Assembly (NCBI GenBank): GCA_028280345.1
Contig: JANQLY010000003.1
Coordinates: 1-64,000 of the forward strand
Reading direction: 5' to 3'
Source of the DNA: Pseudomonadales bacterium
Lineage (GTDB): Bacteria; Pseudomonadota; Gammaproteobacteria; Pseudomonadales; UBA7239
Length of the DNA: 64,000 bases
A program made the translations under genes and the position numbers. How positions within the stretch are numbered: the stretch's first letter is position 1; each line of letters starts with the position of its first letter. Below the pieces are notes generated by a model. It was not told the origin of the DNA. It did no database searches and saw only the letters and a program-made list of their open reading frames with translations. Of this stretch, positions 27,537 through 36,941 are shown piece by piece.

Positions 27537-29966
27537 TTATGCGCTGTCGTGGGTCTTTTTGTAGCGTGACACAAGAATAACCAGCGCCGGAGCAAGCAGA
27601 ACATCGGCAAGGAAAGCCAGCGCAATGCAGGTGCCGGTGAGCAGGCCAAAATTAATCAGGTTGGACATGGTCGACAGCGTATAAATATAAAATGCGACAG
27701 TCAGGACAATGGTGGTAAACAGCAGTGCCTGCCCTGTGGTGCGCAGGCTTTTCTCCACGGCGAGTTCCGCATTGCCTGTGTGCCGGTAGTAGCGCTGGTA
27801 GTTGTGCATAAAATGAATGGTGTCATCCACCGCAAGGCCGAGTGCAATACAGCCGATAAGTAGCGTGAAAGCTTCGAGAGGAATTTCCAACAGGTACATG
27901 GCGCCGAGTACGATAATAATTGGTGACAGGTTTGGAATCATGCTCATTAACCCGGTCCGCATCGAGCCGAGCAATAGCATCATCAGGGGTGTAATAATCA
28001 GAAATGCAAGCATATAGGAACTGATCATACTGCGGATTAGCGCCGGTGTGGTTTCAATATTGATTGCCATCAGGCCGGTAAAACTGAGTTCTGCATAGTC
28101 GCCCATAATCTCTCGTGCGGCCGGATAAAAATCATCTTCTACAATGTAATATAGCGTGGCATCCACATAGGGCATGCGCATCGTGATACGCGCTTTGGAA
28201 AATTGTGAATCAACGAGTTGTTCCAGGTCATCGCTGCCCGAGTTTTCGAACAGTAATAACTCCTGGGCAATGAGCTCCCGGGATTCGGGTAGAACATAAT
28301 AATCCTCATTATTATTGTTGAGCGCCTGGTGCAGTTCCTTATTAACATCAATCACAGAATAGGATTTTGAAACATAAACCCCGTTTTCGTTAAACGATGC
28401 GGCCTCCGCGTAAATGGCTTCCATACGCTTGAGCACTTCCGGATTGTGTAAACCGTTTTCCTGTTTGGTATCGACCAGAACTTCAAGGAACATGCCGCCG
28501 CCGTAGTCGCTGTTAATGCGTTCCATGGCCATGCGGAATGGATGATCGGCTTTAAACCACTTGATCGGGTCGTGACTCGGTACCAGTTGGCTGGCAAAAA
28601 ACAGACCGCTGCCAACCAGTACAGCGCAAAATGCGAGAATATGCCAGGGGCGTTGAGCTGCAAGTCGCGCACAGCCGGCGAGAAAACGCTGATTGAGTGT
28701 TTCGTGGTGACTGATCGTATCGGCTTTTCCTTTCAGGGGCAAAATAGTAATCAATGCGGGTAATAAAATTAGTGTTAATACGAACACGGTCACAACACCG
28801 ATAGCTGCAATGAGTCCGAAATCCGCAATCGGCTTGATTTCCGCGGTGGTGAATGACAGTAGACCGCCTGCGGTGGTGAAAGCGGTCATGGCAATCGCAA
28901 ACCCCGAGTGTTGCAGTGCGTGCACGAGGGCAGACTGTTTGTCACTGCCGCTATCAAGCGATTGATAAAATACGGCAAAGATATGTACCGAGTTACCGAC
29001 GCCGACAGCGAGTAAAAAGGAGGGCGCAATCTGGGCAATCACCGTAAACGGAATGCCGAGAGCTGCCATAATGGAAAAGGTAACGATAATACCCAACGCT
29101 GAAATCAACAGCGGTAAAAAAATCATCGACAGGCGACGAAATAGCCAGGCGAGTATCAAACCGATGGCAAGAATCGATAACGAGGCAAACAGGCCCATGT
29201 CCTCCATCAGAATCGTCATCAGAATGGTATTCATATGGGGGGTGCCGGTGGCGGTGATGACAAAATCATCGTGGGAGTGCTTTTCAATCACCCGATCAAT
29301 CGCAAAGACAATTTCGTTATTTTCTTCGCCACTGATAAATGCCAGTTCTTTTTCACTTACCTCGGTGCTGTCGTCAAAACCTGCCAATGCATCGAGTTCT
29401 TGCCCCTCCGAGGTAAACGCATCGGTCTGAATCAATACCAGGGTGGTGTTATCATTTTTGCCGATAAACTGGTCGCGATAGGTGGGATGATTCATGACGA
29501 GGGTTTCGAGGGCAGCTAGCTCTGCCTCGGTCTCGGGCCAGTCTTCGAGTAAATCCTCCACCACAAGCTGGTCATTCTCACCGTGGGTATAACGCGCATT
29601 GACGAGGCTCAGCACATCCTGAATTTTTGGCACCTCGTTTTCGAGATCCTCGTGAAACGCCTTGAGCCGTTCGAGAAACTCAAAGTTAAAAATGCTCTGT
29701 GAGCTGTCCACCATCAGAATGACGCGCTCTTCGCGGCCAAACTGATAGCGAAATTCATTGTAGGTAATACGGATCGGATCATCTTCGTGCAGGAAGATTT
29801 CCGTCGAGGTGTCCATATAGATTTTGCTGAGCTGGGTAGTAATCGCAGCAATGGCAAGCAGGGAGAACAGCAGTACGAGCCACGGGTGTTTGTTGACAAA
29901 CAGCCCCCAGCGGCCAAATCCCTCTTCGATGCGATCTCGCAGATCGGTCTTGTTGTTAGACTGCAT
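27537..29966 (-). CDS. RND/MMPL-type exporter
   Basis: 809 residues in two repeats, each with an N-terminal helix, a periplasmic loop and a five-helix bundle: LVLLFSLLAIAAITTQLSKIYMD, then SLSILAIGLILAWLFRRLSM, and in the second half LALCAVLVGSGLFFASQ-like and SYMLAFLIITPLMMLLLGS. The GxxxDD-type acidic motif is visible as LGLAVDDTIHFMHNY. Proteins of this predicted-exporter group move lipids or other hydrophobic compounds using the proton gradient. It lies 72 bp upstream of the SDR on the same strand, and a sulfatase starts divergently 44 bp away. Confidence 0.92.
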   Translation of the reverse strand: MQSNNKTDLRDRIEEGFGRWGLFVNKHPWLVLLFSLLAIAAITTQLSKIYMDTSTEIFLHEDDPIRITYNEFRYQFGREERVILMVDSSQSIFNFEFLERLKAFHEDLENEVPKIQDVLSLVNARYTHGENDQLVVEDLLEDWPETEAELAALETLVMNHPTYRDQFIGKNDNTTLVLIQTDAFTSEGQELDALAGFDDSTEVSEKELAFISGEENNEIVFAIDRVIEKHSHDDFVITATGTPHMNTILMTILMEDMGLFASLSILAIGLILAWLFRRLSMIFLPLLISALGIIVTFSIMAALGIPFTVIAQIAPSFLLAVGVGNSVHIFAVFYQSLDSGSDKQSALVHALQHSGFAIAMTAFTTAGGLLSFTTAEIKPIADFGLIAAIGVVTVFVLTLILLPALITILPLKGKADTISHHETLNQRFLAGCARLAAQRPWHILAFCAVLVGSGLFFASQLVPSHDPIKWFKADHPFRMAMERINSDYGGGMFLEVLVDTKQENGLHNPEVLKRMEAIYAEAASFNENGVYVSKSYSVIDVNKELHQALNNNNEDYYVLPESRELIAQELLLFENSGSDDLEQLVDSQFSKARITMRMPYVDATLYYIVEDDFYPAAREIMGDYAELSFTGLMAINIETTPALIRSMISSYMLAFLIITPLMMLLLGSMRTGLMSMIPNLSPIIIVLGAMYLLEIPLEAFTLLIGCIALGLAVDDTIHFMHNYQRYYRHTGNAELAVEKSLRTTGQALLFTTIVLTVAFYIYTLSTMSNLINFGLLTGTCIALAFLADVLLAPALVILVSRYKKTHDSA

Positions 29967-30010
29967 ATGCTTGATACTCCCCCTGAATGCAAATTTAAGG
30001 CTCCGTCGTA

Positions 30011-31600
30011 GTGAAATCTATAGGTAGTTTTTCTTCTTTTTTTCGCAGTGGGTTAAATCGCTTGAAAAGCTGTTTTGCCGGCCGGGCTGCCGAAAAGTGG
30101 CGAAAAAACCGATGCTACCGAAAAGGGGTTGCCAGCCTGGTGTTGATGATGTTTGCCAGTATCGCACAGGCGAGGCCGAATATTATTTTTATCTTTGCCG
30201 ATGATCTCGGTTATGGTGATGTTGGGGCTTACGGAGCAACAGATATTCGCACTCCCCATATTGATCGGCTCGCCGCTGAGGGTATGCGTTTTACCGATTT
30301 CTACGCGGCGTCCAACACCTGTTCACCTTCGCGGGCGGCATTACTCACCGGGCGCTATCCGCTGCGCTCGGGCGTTAATGCAGTACTGTTTCACGACACC
30401 ATGGAAGGGTTGCCTCCGGAGGAACTTACCATTGCCGAGGTGCTTTATGCCGCTGGTTATAACACCGCGATGGTAGGGAAGTGGCATCTCGGGCATCTGC
30501 CGCAGTTTATGCCGCTCAATCAGGGTTTTGAGGAATTTTTTGGTGTGCCCTACAGCAACGATGAAAAGAATTTCTTTGTTTATGACGGCGAGCAGCGCAT
30601 TGCAGAGGCGGTAGATCAGCAGTGGCTGATTAAACGCTATACCGAAAGGGCGCTGGAGTATATTCGTCGCAAGGCAGATAGTGAGCAGCCGTTTTTTCTC
30701 TACCTGGCTCACAATGCGCCCCATGTGCCGTTGTATCCCTCGCCGGATTTTCAGGGGAAATCACAGCGTGGCATTTATGGCGATGTGGTAGAAGAGCTCG
30801 ATTGGTCGGTTGGTCAGATATTGCAGGCGCTTGAACAACACGATATTGATCACAATACCCTCGTGGTGTTTTCCAGTGACAATGGTGCCTGGCTTGCAAT
30901 GCGTGATCACGGTGGCAGTAACGGCGTGTTACGCGATGGCAAGATGAGTGCGTTCGAAGGTGGCCAGCGTGTGCCGACTCTCGCGCGTTGGCCGGGACAG
31001 ATTCCCGCCGGTGAGGTTTACACAGAAATGGCCAATATGATGGACTGGTTGCCGACCTTTGCGGCACTGGCACAGCAGCCGTTGCCAACAGATTTGGAAA
31101 TCGACGGTGTCGATATCACCGCGGTACTGCGTGGCGAGGGTGAGCACCCCCCGGGTCCATTTTTCTACTTTCAGCTCAGGCCACCCAAACTGGCGGGTCT
31201 CGAACATAAACTGGCCGGTGTGCGCGATAACCATATGAAACTGAAGCTGCCACGCGAAGGTTTTTATCCGGCTTTTTTGGAGCCGCTAATGAAAGTGGGT
31301 TTGTATGGCCATGATCTGTTGCTGTTTGATTTGCAACAAGACCCGGGAGAGCAACATAACCTTGCGAGTAAAAACCGCGGCGAAGTGGAGCGCTTGCAAA
31401 ATCTGATAAATGAATTTGAGCGGAATGTTAAACCGGGCAAACCGGTTGAAGTCAGTGCGGCACCCGAGGATCAGAAAGGGTGGGAAAATATGTGGCAGGG
31501 TATTGTACTAACCGCAGCACTGGTATTGTTAAGTGTCATCCTGCTGCTTTATGCTGTGGTTAAACTATTGGCAAACTACCTTGGAAAAAACAGATCGTAA
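30011..31600 (+). CDS. sulfatase with C-terminal membrane segment
   Basis: 529 residues, type I sulfatase. Metal-binding DD in IIFIFADDLGYGDVG (D64, D65), the formylglycine motif CSPSRAALLTGRYP with the modified Cys at residue 104, VGKWHLGH, and FSSDNGAW later. A signal-like segment (VASLVLMMFASIAQA) lies at residues 40-54 behind a basic N-terminus, so the true start may lie downstream of the GTG used here. Unusually a hydrophobic helix (ALVLLSVILLLYAVVKLL) ends the protein, suggesting membrane anchoring. It hydrolyses a sulfate ester; substrate unknown. It needs a formylglycine-generating enzyme, which is not in this window. Confidence 0.88.
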   Translation: MKSIGSFSSFFRSGLNRLKSCFAGRAAEKWRKNRCYRKGVASLVLMMFASIAQARPNIIFIFADDLGYGDVGAYGATDIRTPHIDRLAAEGMRFTDFYAASNTCSPSRAALLTGRYPLRSGVNAVLFHDTMEGLPPEELTIAEVLYAAGYNTAMVGKWHLGHLPQFMPLNQGFEEFFGVPYSNDEKNFFVYDGEQRIAEAVDQQWLIKRYTERALEYIRRKADSEQPFFLYLAHNAPHVPLYPSPDFQGKSQRGIYGDVVEELDWSVGQILQALEQHDIDHNTLVVFSSDNGAWLAMRDHGGSNGVLRDGKMSAFEGGQRVPTLARWPGQIPAGEVYTEMANMMDWLPTFAALAQQPLPTDLEIDGVDITAVLRGEGEHPPGPFFYFQLRPPKLAGLEHKLAGVRDNHMKLKLPREGFYPAFLEPLMKVGLYGHDLLLFDLQQDPGEQHNLASKNRGEVERLQNLINEFERNVKPGKPVEVSAAPEDQKGWENMWQGIVLTAALVLLSVILLLYAVVKLLANYLGKNRS

Positions 31601-31651
31601 ATTGAAGGTTGTAAATTAAAGGTGTAATTTAAAAATATTGGAGACAAACAC

Positions 31652-33139
31652 TTGAGCGAAACGGGTTTTGGGCAACATATCAGTGATCTTGCAGCTGCCG
31701 AGCCGCAGCGTATTGCTGTCTATATTGAAGATACACCACATACCCTGGCAGAATTGGATCAAAGCGCAAATCGCTTGGCGTGGGTGTATCTTGAGCACGG
31801 CGTTAAGCTCAACAGTATTATTACCATCGCCTTGCCCAATAGCTTTGCATTACTTGTGGCAACGCTGGCTGCATGGAAGATCGGTGCGATTCCCAACCCT
31901 GTATCCACAAGCATGCCATTGCGTGAACTGCAATCGCTGGTCAGCTGTGCCGAATCAGCGTTGATTGTCGGTGCTGATGCAGCAGACTTTGCCGAACATC
32001 AGTGTTTGCCCGCCGATTTTGTGTCGGATACCTCATTGTCCGCTGATCCCTTGCCGCCATTAACAGAACATGGCGGTGAACGGGCGCTTGCCTCAAGTGG
32101 CAGTACCGGTACGCCAAAACTGATTATGCCGAGCGACAAGGCCGTTTATAACCCGGAGTTTATTTCTGCGTTATTTAAACCGGAAAAAGCGGTATTGGTT
32201 CCCGGACCGCTGTATCACGCGGTGCCATTCAGCTCTACCTGGCAGGGTATTTTTAACAGCTGCACGGTTGTGATGTTAAAGCGTTTTGATGCGGAAAAAT
32301 GTTTGCACTATATCGACAAGCATCAGGTAGATCGCCTCTGGCTAGTGCCGACCATGATGTTGCGTATCTGGAAGCTGCCTGAAGAAGTGAAGCAGCGATA
32401 CGATGTGTCGAGTTTGAAAAATGTATTAAGTGGTGGCGCACCATTACCTGCCTGGCTGATGCAGAACTGGATTGACTGGCTTGGTGCGCCGGTTATGAAT
32501 GATGTATTTGGCCCGAGTGAACGTATCGGCGGTACGATGATCAACGGCGCGGAGTGGGTAGAACACCCGGGCTCTGTCGGCAAACCCCTTGCCTATAGTC
32601 GTATGCGGATTCTTGATGAAAATGGTAACGATTGCGCGCCAGGTCAGATGGGTGAGATTTATATGCTGCCGGCTACCGGTAGCGGTTCTACCTATCAATA
32701 CAAAGGTGCGGTTGGTAAAACCAATACGGAAGGATGGGAAAGCGTTGGTGATATGGGCTACTTCGATGAAGATGGTTATCTTTATCTTGGCGACCGCCTT
32801 AACGATATGATTTTATCGGGTGGGCGCAATATCTATCCGGCAGAAATCGAAGCGGCGCTTGAGGAGCATCCACTGGTGCGCTCCTGCGCAGTGGTCGGCA
32901 TGCCCGACGCAGATATGGGCAGTGTGATTTATGCGATTGTTGATAGTGCCGGAGCAACACTGCACGATGATGCACTTAAAGAACATTTAAACAGCCGCCT
33001 CACGCCCTATAAAATTCCAGCGCACTTCGAGTTTGTTAATGAGCCCTTGCGCAACGATGCGGGCAAGGTGCGCCGTACAGGATTGCGCGCCGCGCGACTT
33101 GAGCAATGGCAGGCAGAGAAAAACACAGGTGCGGTATGA
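31652..33139 (+). CDS. AMP-forming acyl-CoA synthetase
   Basis: 495 residues from a TTG start with GGAGA upstream. The P-loop is divergent (ASSGSTGTPKLIMP) but keeps the lysine. DVFGPSERIGG stands where the aromatic/ATP motif sits, and the hinge motif is GDRLNDMILSGGRNIYPAEIE. The C-terminal lysine region is RNDAGKVRRTGLRAA. The divergent P-loop and pattern resemble CoA ligases for bile-acid- or steroid-type substrates. Its stop overlaps the ATG of the Rieske protein (ATGA), indicating translational coupling. Confidence 0.92.
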   Translation: MSETGFGQHISDLAAAEPQRIAVYIEDTPHTLAELDQSANRLAWVYLEHGVKLNSIITIALPNSFALLVATLAAWKIGAIPNPVSTSMPLRELQSLVSCAESALIVGADAADFAEHQCLPADFVSDTSLSADPLPPLTEHGGERALASSGSTGTPKLIMPSDKAVYNPEFISALFKPEKAVLVPGPLYHAVPFSSTWQGIFNSCTVVMLKRFDAEKCLHYIDKHQVDRLWLVPTMMLRIWKLPEEVKQRYDVSSLKNVLSGGAPLPAWLMQNWIDWLGAPVMNDVFGPSERIGGTMINGAEWVEHPGSVGKPLAYSRMRILDENGNDCAPGQMGEIYMLPATGSGSTYQYKGAVGKTNTEGWESVGDMGYFDEDGYLYLGDRLNDMILSGGRNIYPAEIEAALEEHPLVRSCAVVGMPDADMGSVIYAIVDSAGATLHDDALKEHLNSRLTPYKIPAHFEFVNEPLRNDAGKVRRTGLRAARLEQWQAEKNTGAV

Positions 33140-34089
33140 GTGGCGAGCCGATTGCAACCTCGCGTTTTCCGTTTAGCCAGTTTCCGTCCGGTTGGTACTG
33201 TGTCGCTCTGGTGTCTGATTTCGATACAGAAAACCCGCGCCGCTTGCAGTATTTTGATCAGGAGTTTGTGGCGTTTAAAGGTGACGATGGCGAGATTCGG
33301 ATTCTCGATGCATTCTGTCCGCATCTCGGTGCGCATCTCGCCGTGGGTGGCAAGGTGGAAGGTACCTCAATTCGTTGTCCGTTCCATGCGTGGCGCTTTG
33401 ATGGCGATAGCGGTATCTGTAACGAGATTCCCTATGCAAAGCGCTTGCGCGAAAATGTGAGTATTAAAACCTGGCCGGTAAAAATCTGGGCAGGGCAGGT
33501 GTTGATGTATTTTGCGGAAGACGAAAGCAAAACCCCGCGTTGGGATGTCGATTTACCCGATTGTGAACAGGATTGGGTGATACACAGTCGTCGCGAGTGG
33601 CAGGTGCGCACCCATATCCAGGAAATTGGTGAAAACGGTCTTGATGTCGCCCATGTGGTGGCTGTGCATAACTCGCCGATGCTTGTTGTGCTGGATTTTT
33701 CGACTAATGGACCGGTGATGACCTTATCGACCCAGGCAAAAGATATCGAGGAAGCAGAATTTAAAGGTGAGATTAAACGCACGCTGTGGGGTATGGGTTT
33801 GTCGATGAATGAGTTTGTCGGCGATGTGGAAACGCGCGTGATTATTACGCGCACGCCAATTGACCATGAGCAAGTAGAAGTGCGCATGGCCTATATTCCC
33901 AGGCGCTATGATGATGAAAATCTGACCAACCTGATTGGTGAGGCGATTGCAGAGCGTGTCGCTGCCGAGTTTGAAGGTGATATTGCGATCTGGGAAAACA
34001 AGGCCTATATCGACAGTCCGGTCTTGTGTGATGGTGATGGACCGATAGGTAAATGGCGCTCGTGGTCAAAACAGTTTTACGGTGAGTAA
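33136..34089 (+). CDS. Rieske non-haem iron oxygenase, oxygenase component
   Basis: 317 residues. The N-terminal Rieske [2Fe-2S] site is C61-x-H63 and C81-xx-H84 (CPHLGAHL, CPFHAWRF). The catalytic mononuclear-iron motif is N167-xx-D170-xx-H173-xxxx-H178 in ENGLDVAHVVAVHNS. The pattern fits the KshA/DAF-36-like oxygenases that hydroxylate steroid rings or similar hydrophobic substrates. The frame is open to 33106, but the ATG at 33136 overlapping the synthetase stop is preferred. No ferredoxin or reductase partner lies next to it, so electrons must come from a distant gene. Confidence 0.92.
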   Translation: MSGEPIATSRFPFSQFPSGWYCVALVSDFDTENPRRLQYFDQEFVAFKGDDGEIRILDAFCPHLGAHLAVGGKVEGTSIRCPFHAWRFDGDSGICNEIPYAKRLRENVSIKTWPVKIWAGQVLMYFAEDESKTPRWDVDLPDCEQDWVIHSRREWQVRTHIQEIGENGLDVAHVVAVHNSPMLVVLDFSTNGPVMTLSTQAKDIEEAEFKGEIKRTLWGMGLSMNEFVGDVETRVIITRTPIDHEQVEVRMAYIPRRYDDENLTNLIGEAIAERVAAEFEGDIAIWENKAYIDSPVLCDGDGPIGKWRSWSKQFYGE

Positions 34090-34130
34090 CTAATGTATAG
34101 CGGGAGAAATGTCGTTAACAGGAGAAAGAG

Positions 34131-34313
34131 ATGCTTGAGTTAAGAGGTTTGTTGGGGTTTGTTTTATTTATTCTGTGCGTTTGGGCGATTTTTCAGATTA
34201 TAAAAAGCCGCGCCGAAGATTTACACAAGGCGATCTGGATTGGTGTGATTGTGTTTTTGCCGTTGCTCGGTTTAATTGTCTGGTGGTTTTTTGGGCCGAA
34301 GCCAGAAAATTAA
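34131..34313 (+). CDS. small PLDc_N-type membrane protein
   Basis: 60 residues with two membrane helices (LLGFVLFILCVWAIFQII and AIWIGVIVFLPLLGLIVWWFFG) joined by a short charged loop, ending GPKPEN. This is the stand-alone phospholipase D N-terminal domain (PLDc_N) pattern, with the terminal WWFFGPK signature. Function unknown. A GGAGAAAGAG ribosome site precedes the ATG. Confidence 0.82.
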   Translation: MLELRGLLGFVLFILCVWAIFQIIKSRAEDLHKAIWIGVIVFLPLLGLIVWWFFGPKPEN

Positions 34314-34359
34314 CAATTCAATAGGTTAGTTAAGCAAGAGCCTGGTAAAAAACAGGCTG

Positions 34360-34749
34360 TCACCCTTGAAAGAAGAAATGGTCTACACCAATTACCACCC
34401 AGGTCATAATCATATTAATCCAGGTAACGTAAACGCCTGCTGAAGCGAGATCTTTGGCGCGCCCGGATAGTTCATGGTGCTCAAGCCCGACACGATCCAC
34501 GACGGTTTCTATAGCGGCATTAAAAATCTCCGCGGCAAATACCAACAGGCAGCATCCGACGAGTAAAACAACTTCAACAGCACTGCTGCCGAGCCAGAAT
34601 GCAGCGGGGATCAGCACAGCAAAAACTACCACTTCCTGGCGAATTGCTTCCTCGTGTTTGTAGGCTGCCTTAAAGCCTGCGGCGGTATAATACAGTGCCT
34701 CGATAACATGTTTCAGGCCGGTTGTTTTTTCTTTATTGCTTTGTTCCAA
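34360..34749 (-). CDS. dgkA: diacylglycerol kinase
   Basis: 129-residue integral membrane kinase that phosphorylates diacylglycerol to phosphatidic acid. Three helices are visible, together with the family signature EIFNAAIETVVDRVGLEHHELSGRAKDLASAG and an N-terminal GFKAAYKHEEAIRQE amphipathic segment. Converges with the PLDc_N gene. A hairpin (AGCCTG/CAGGCT, 34339-34358) lies at its stop and could terminate either transcript weakly. Confidence 0.95.
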   Translation of the reverse strand: MEQSNKEKTTGLKHVIEALYYTAAGFKAAYKHEEAIRQEVVVFAVLIPAAFWLGSSAVEVVLLVGCCLLVFAAEIFNAAIETVVDRVGLEHHELSGRAKDLASAGVYVTWINMIMTWVVIGVDHFFFQG

Positions 34750-34815
34750 AATTCTTACCTCTAATTTTTGCAGGCGAAGGTTAACACACTTGTTTGCCGG
34801 TTTGTTTTTATCGAT

Positions 34816-36243
34816 CTAAAGCTCAATATCCTGATACCGCTCAAACCACGGCTGTGTGCGTTCCAGTTGTGCAGCCAGCGCAAACAATGTTGGTTCTGCG
34901 CAGGCGCGTCCGACAAACTGTAGTCCTACCGGTAAGCCCTCATCAGTCCAGTGCAGTGGCACTGACATAGCGGGCAGTCCTGTAGCGTTAGCCATACCGG
35001 TAAACGGAGTAAAGTTGCGAATGCGCTCATGAAAATCTGCAATATCGTCTTCGCCATGACATTCGAGATAACCCAGTGGTTGCGGTGGTATCGCGAGTGT
35101 CGGGGTTAACCACAGGTCGTATTGCTGATAATAATCACTGATGCGGCGACTGGTTTGATTGATGTAGTTGAGAGAGGTGGCGTAGTCGGCGGCGGTTGCT
35201 TGTTTCATGACGTCGAGTAAAAAGCGGGTAGCCAGTTCAAGATCATTTTCATTGAGGGTTTTGCCGCTGCTTTCAAGATAGCGATTAATCGCGGCGCGTA
35301 CATGGGAAATGCCAATCAATGCGCAGTGGTAGGCCAGTTCCATCGCATCGTAATCCGGACTAGCGAGTTCTACGTGGTGGCCAAGTTGCTCGCAAAGCTT
35401 TGCGGTGTGTTCTACTGCGGCAAGACAGTCCGGGTGCAGTGCTGAGCCATCCGGAGTGGTGTTAATAAAGCCGATACGCAGCGCAGCTGGGTCAGCTTCA
35501 AGTGCCTGGAGGCAATCGCCGGGAGCGCTAACCGGATGAAAGTCCCCGGGTAGAAAACCGGCACTTGCATCAAACAGGGCGGCGCTGTCACGTACACTGC
35601 GTGTGACTACGTGCATGTGGTCGAGGCCCCCCCAGCCTTCATTGTGAGGCGCAAAACTTAACATGCCGCGGCTTGGTTTGAGGCCAAACAGACCGCAACA
35701 GGAGGCGGGAATGCGAATTGAGCCGCCGCCATCGCTGGCGTGACCCATAGGTACGATGCCCGCCGCGACCGCCGCCGCAGAACCACCACTGGAGCCGCCG
35801 GTGCTGTGGGTGAGTTGCCAGGGGTTGTGACACGGGCCGTGCAATGTGCCTTCGGTGCTCGCATTAAGACCAAACTCCGGTGCATTGGTTTTGCCCATAA
35901 TCAGCAAACCGTTGTTGCGGTAGCGGGTTACCAGTTCACAGTCACTATGGGCAACCTGATCTTTAAACAACACCGAGCCGTGGGTTGTGGCGTGTCCTTT
36001 AACATCGGTATCCAGATCCTTGATAAGAAATGGCACGCCGGCAAATAACGCATCGGTGTTGAGATTGTCGAGGTCGCGCCGTGCTTCTTCGGGAAAGAAA
36101 TCGATGATCGCATTCAATCCGGGGTTGTGCTGCTGCACGCGAGCCAGTGCAGCTTCGAGAACCTCGGCAGCGCTGATTTCCTCGTTATGAACCAGTTCGG
36201 CGAGGCCAAGCGCGTCGTAGTCGGAGTATTCCTTGAATGGCAT
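34816..36243 (-). CDS. amidase (amidase signature family)
   Basis: 475 residues with the Ser-cisSer-Lys amidase signature. The lysine is in PFLIKDLDTDVKGHATTHGS, the Gly/Ser-rich core is STGGSSGGSAAAVAAGIVP and DGGGSIRIPASCCGLFGLKPSRG. It hydrolyses an amide or aryl-ester bond. Compared with GatA there is no tRNA-amidotransferase context. It diverges from the QueF-like gene with a 199-bp gap (36244-36442). Confidence 0.93.
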   Translation of the reverse strand: MPFKEYSDYDALGLAELVHNEEISAAEVLEAALARVQQHNPGLNAIIDFFPEEARRDLDNLNTDALFAGVPFLIKDLDTDVKGHATTHGSVLFKDQVAHSDCELVTRYRNNGLLIMGKTNAPEFGLNASTEGTLHGPCHNPWQLTHSTGGSSGGSAAAVAAGIVPMGHASDGGGSIRIPASCCGLFGLKPSRGMLSFAPHNEGWGGLDHMHVVTRSVRDSAALFDASAGFLPGDFHPVSAPGDCLQALEADPAALRIGFINTTPDGSALHPDCLAAVEHTAKLCEQLGHHVELASPDYDAMELAYHCALIGISHVRAAINRYLESSGKTLNENDLELATRFLLDVMKQATAADYATSLNYINQTSRRISDYYQQYDLWLTPTLAIPPQPLGYLECHGEDDIADFHERIRNFTPFTGMANATGLPAMSVPLHWTDEGLPVGLQFVGRACAEPTLFALAAQLERTQPWFERYQDIEL

Positions 36244-36442
36244 ACCGGGGTTGTCCTCGGAGTTAATGCGGGTGCATCAGTGTATTGAATCCTGCTACCA
36301 AATGGAATATCTGTCTGTAGCCTTTGGGTACTGGTGGTTTTTTTATGACAGGTGTCTTGAAAAGGCTGACAGTGACAGAGGCTTGTAGTAGGATTTAAGC
36401 TTGATAAAACTGAGCTGGGCCGAGCTGGAGGGGGGAACGACA

Positions 36443-36883
36443 ATGAGTGAAAAAATTAAAACCTACAAGGATATCGATAAGTCCTTGTTAAAGAGTTTGC
36501 CGAACCCCGACAAGCGGGCTTATGAAATCAAGCTCAAGGTACCGGAGTGTACGTTTCTTGGTGTTCAGGAGCAGCCGGACTTTGCAACGGTCTACATGTC
36601 GTTTTACCCGAAAGACAAAATCATCGAATTAAAATCCCTGAAGTATTATTTTTTCCATTTGCGTACGATTGTGGTGTCCTATGAGCGCCTTGTTCATATT
36701 GTCTACGATCACCTGATGGAGGAATATGAGCCGGAACGTTTGCGTCTTGTGATGATTTGCAATCCACGCGGTGGTATCAGTTCCAAACTGACGATTGACT
36801 CTGACTGGAAAGCGCGCGGTGGTGATGAACGCTTTCGCGATTGGGAGTCCGGGGCCGAGGATGCCTGGCAAGTCATCATGTAA
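36443..36883 (+). CDS. QueF-like (7-deazaguanine reductase family) protein with displaced cysteine
   Basis: 146 residues of the short T-fold QueF family. QPDFATVYMSFYP (44-56), ELKSLKYYFFHLR (62-74) and PRGGISSKL (108-116) match the family's substrate and cofactor segments. The active-site Cys of QueF normally lies in CPxTGQPD. Here the equivalent stretch is ECTFLGVQEQPD, so that position is not Cys and the only nearby Cys is C36. Canonical reduction of preQ0 to preQ1 is therefore doubtful. The ATG at 36443 follows GGAGGGGGG; the open frame to 36401 is not needed. Confidence 0.78.
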   Translation: MSEKIKTYKDIDKSLLKSLPNPDKRAYEIKLKVPECTFLGVQEQPDFATVYMSFYPKDKIIELKSLKYYFFHLRTIVVSYERLVHIVYDHLMEEYEPERLRLVMICNPRGGISSKLTIDSDWKARGGDERFRDWESGAEDAWQVIM

Positions 36884-36941
36884 GTCATTATATTGACGTT
36901 GTACATGATTATTTTCAGATAGGTCAGACAGGAGCTTGCGG

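Noticed and set aside
34339..34358. AGCCTG/CAGGCT hairpin between PLDc_N and dgkA
   Set aside because: Stem is only 6 bp with no clear T-run, so it is not listed as a separate terminator.
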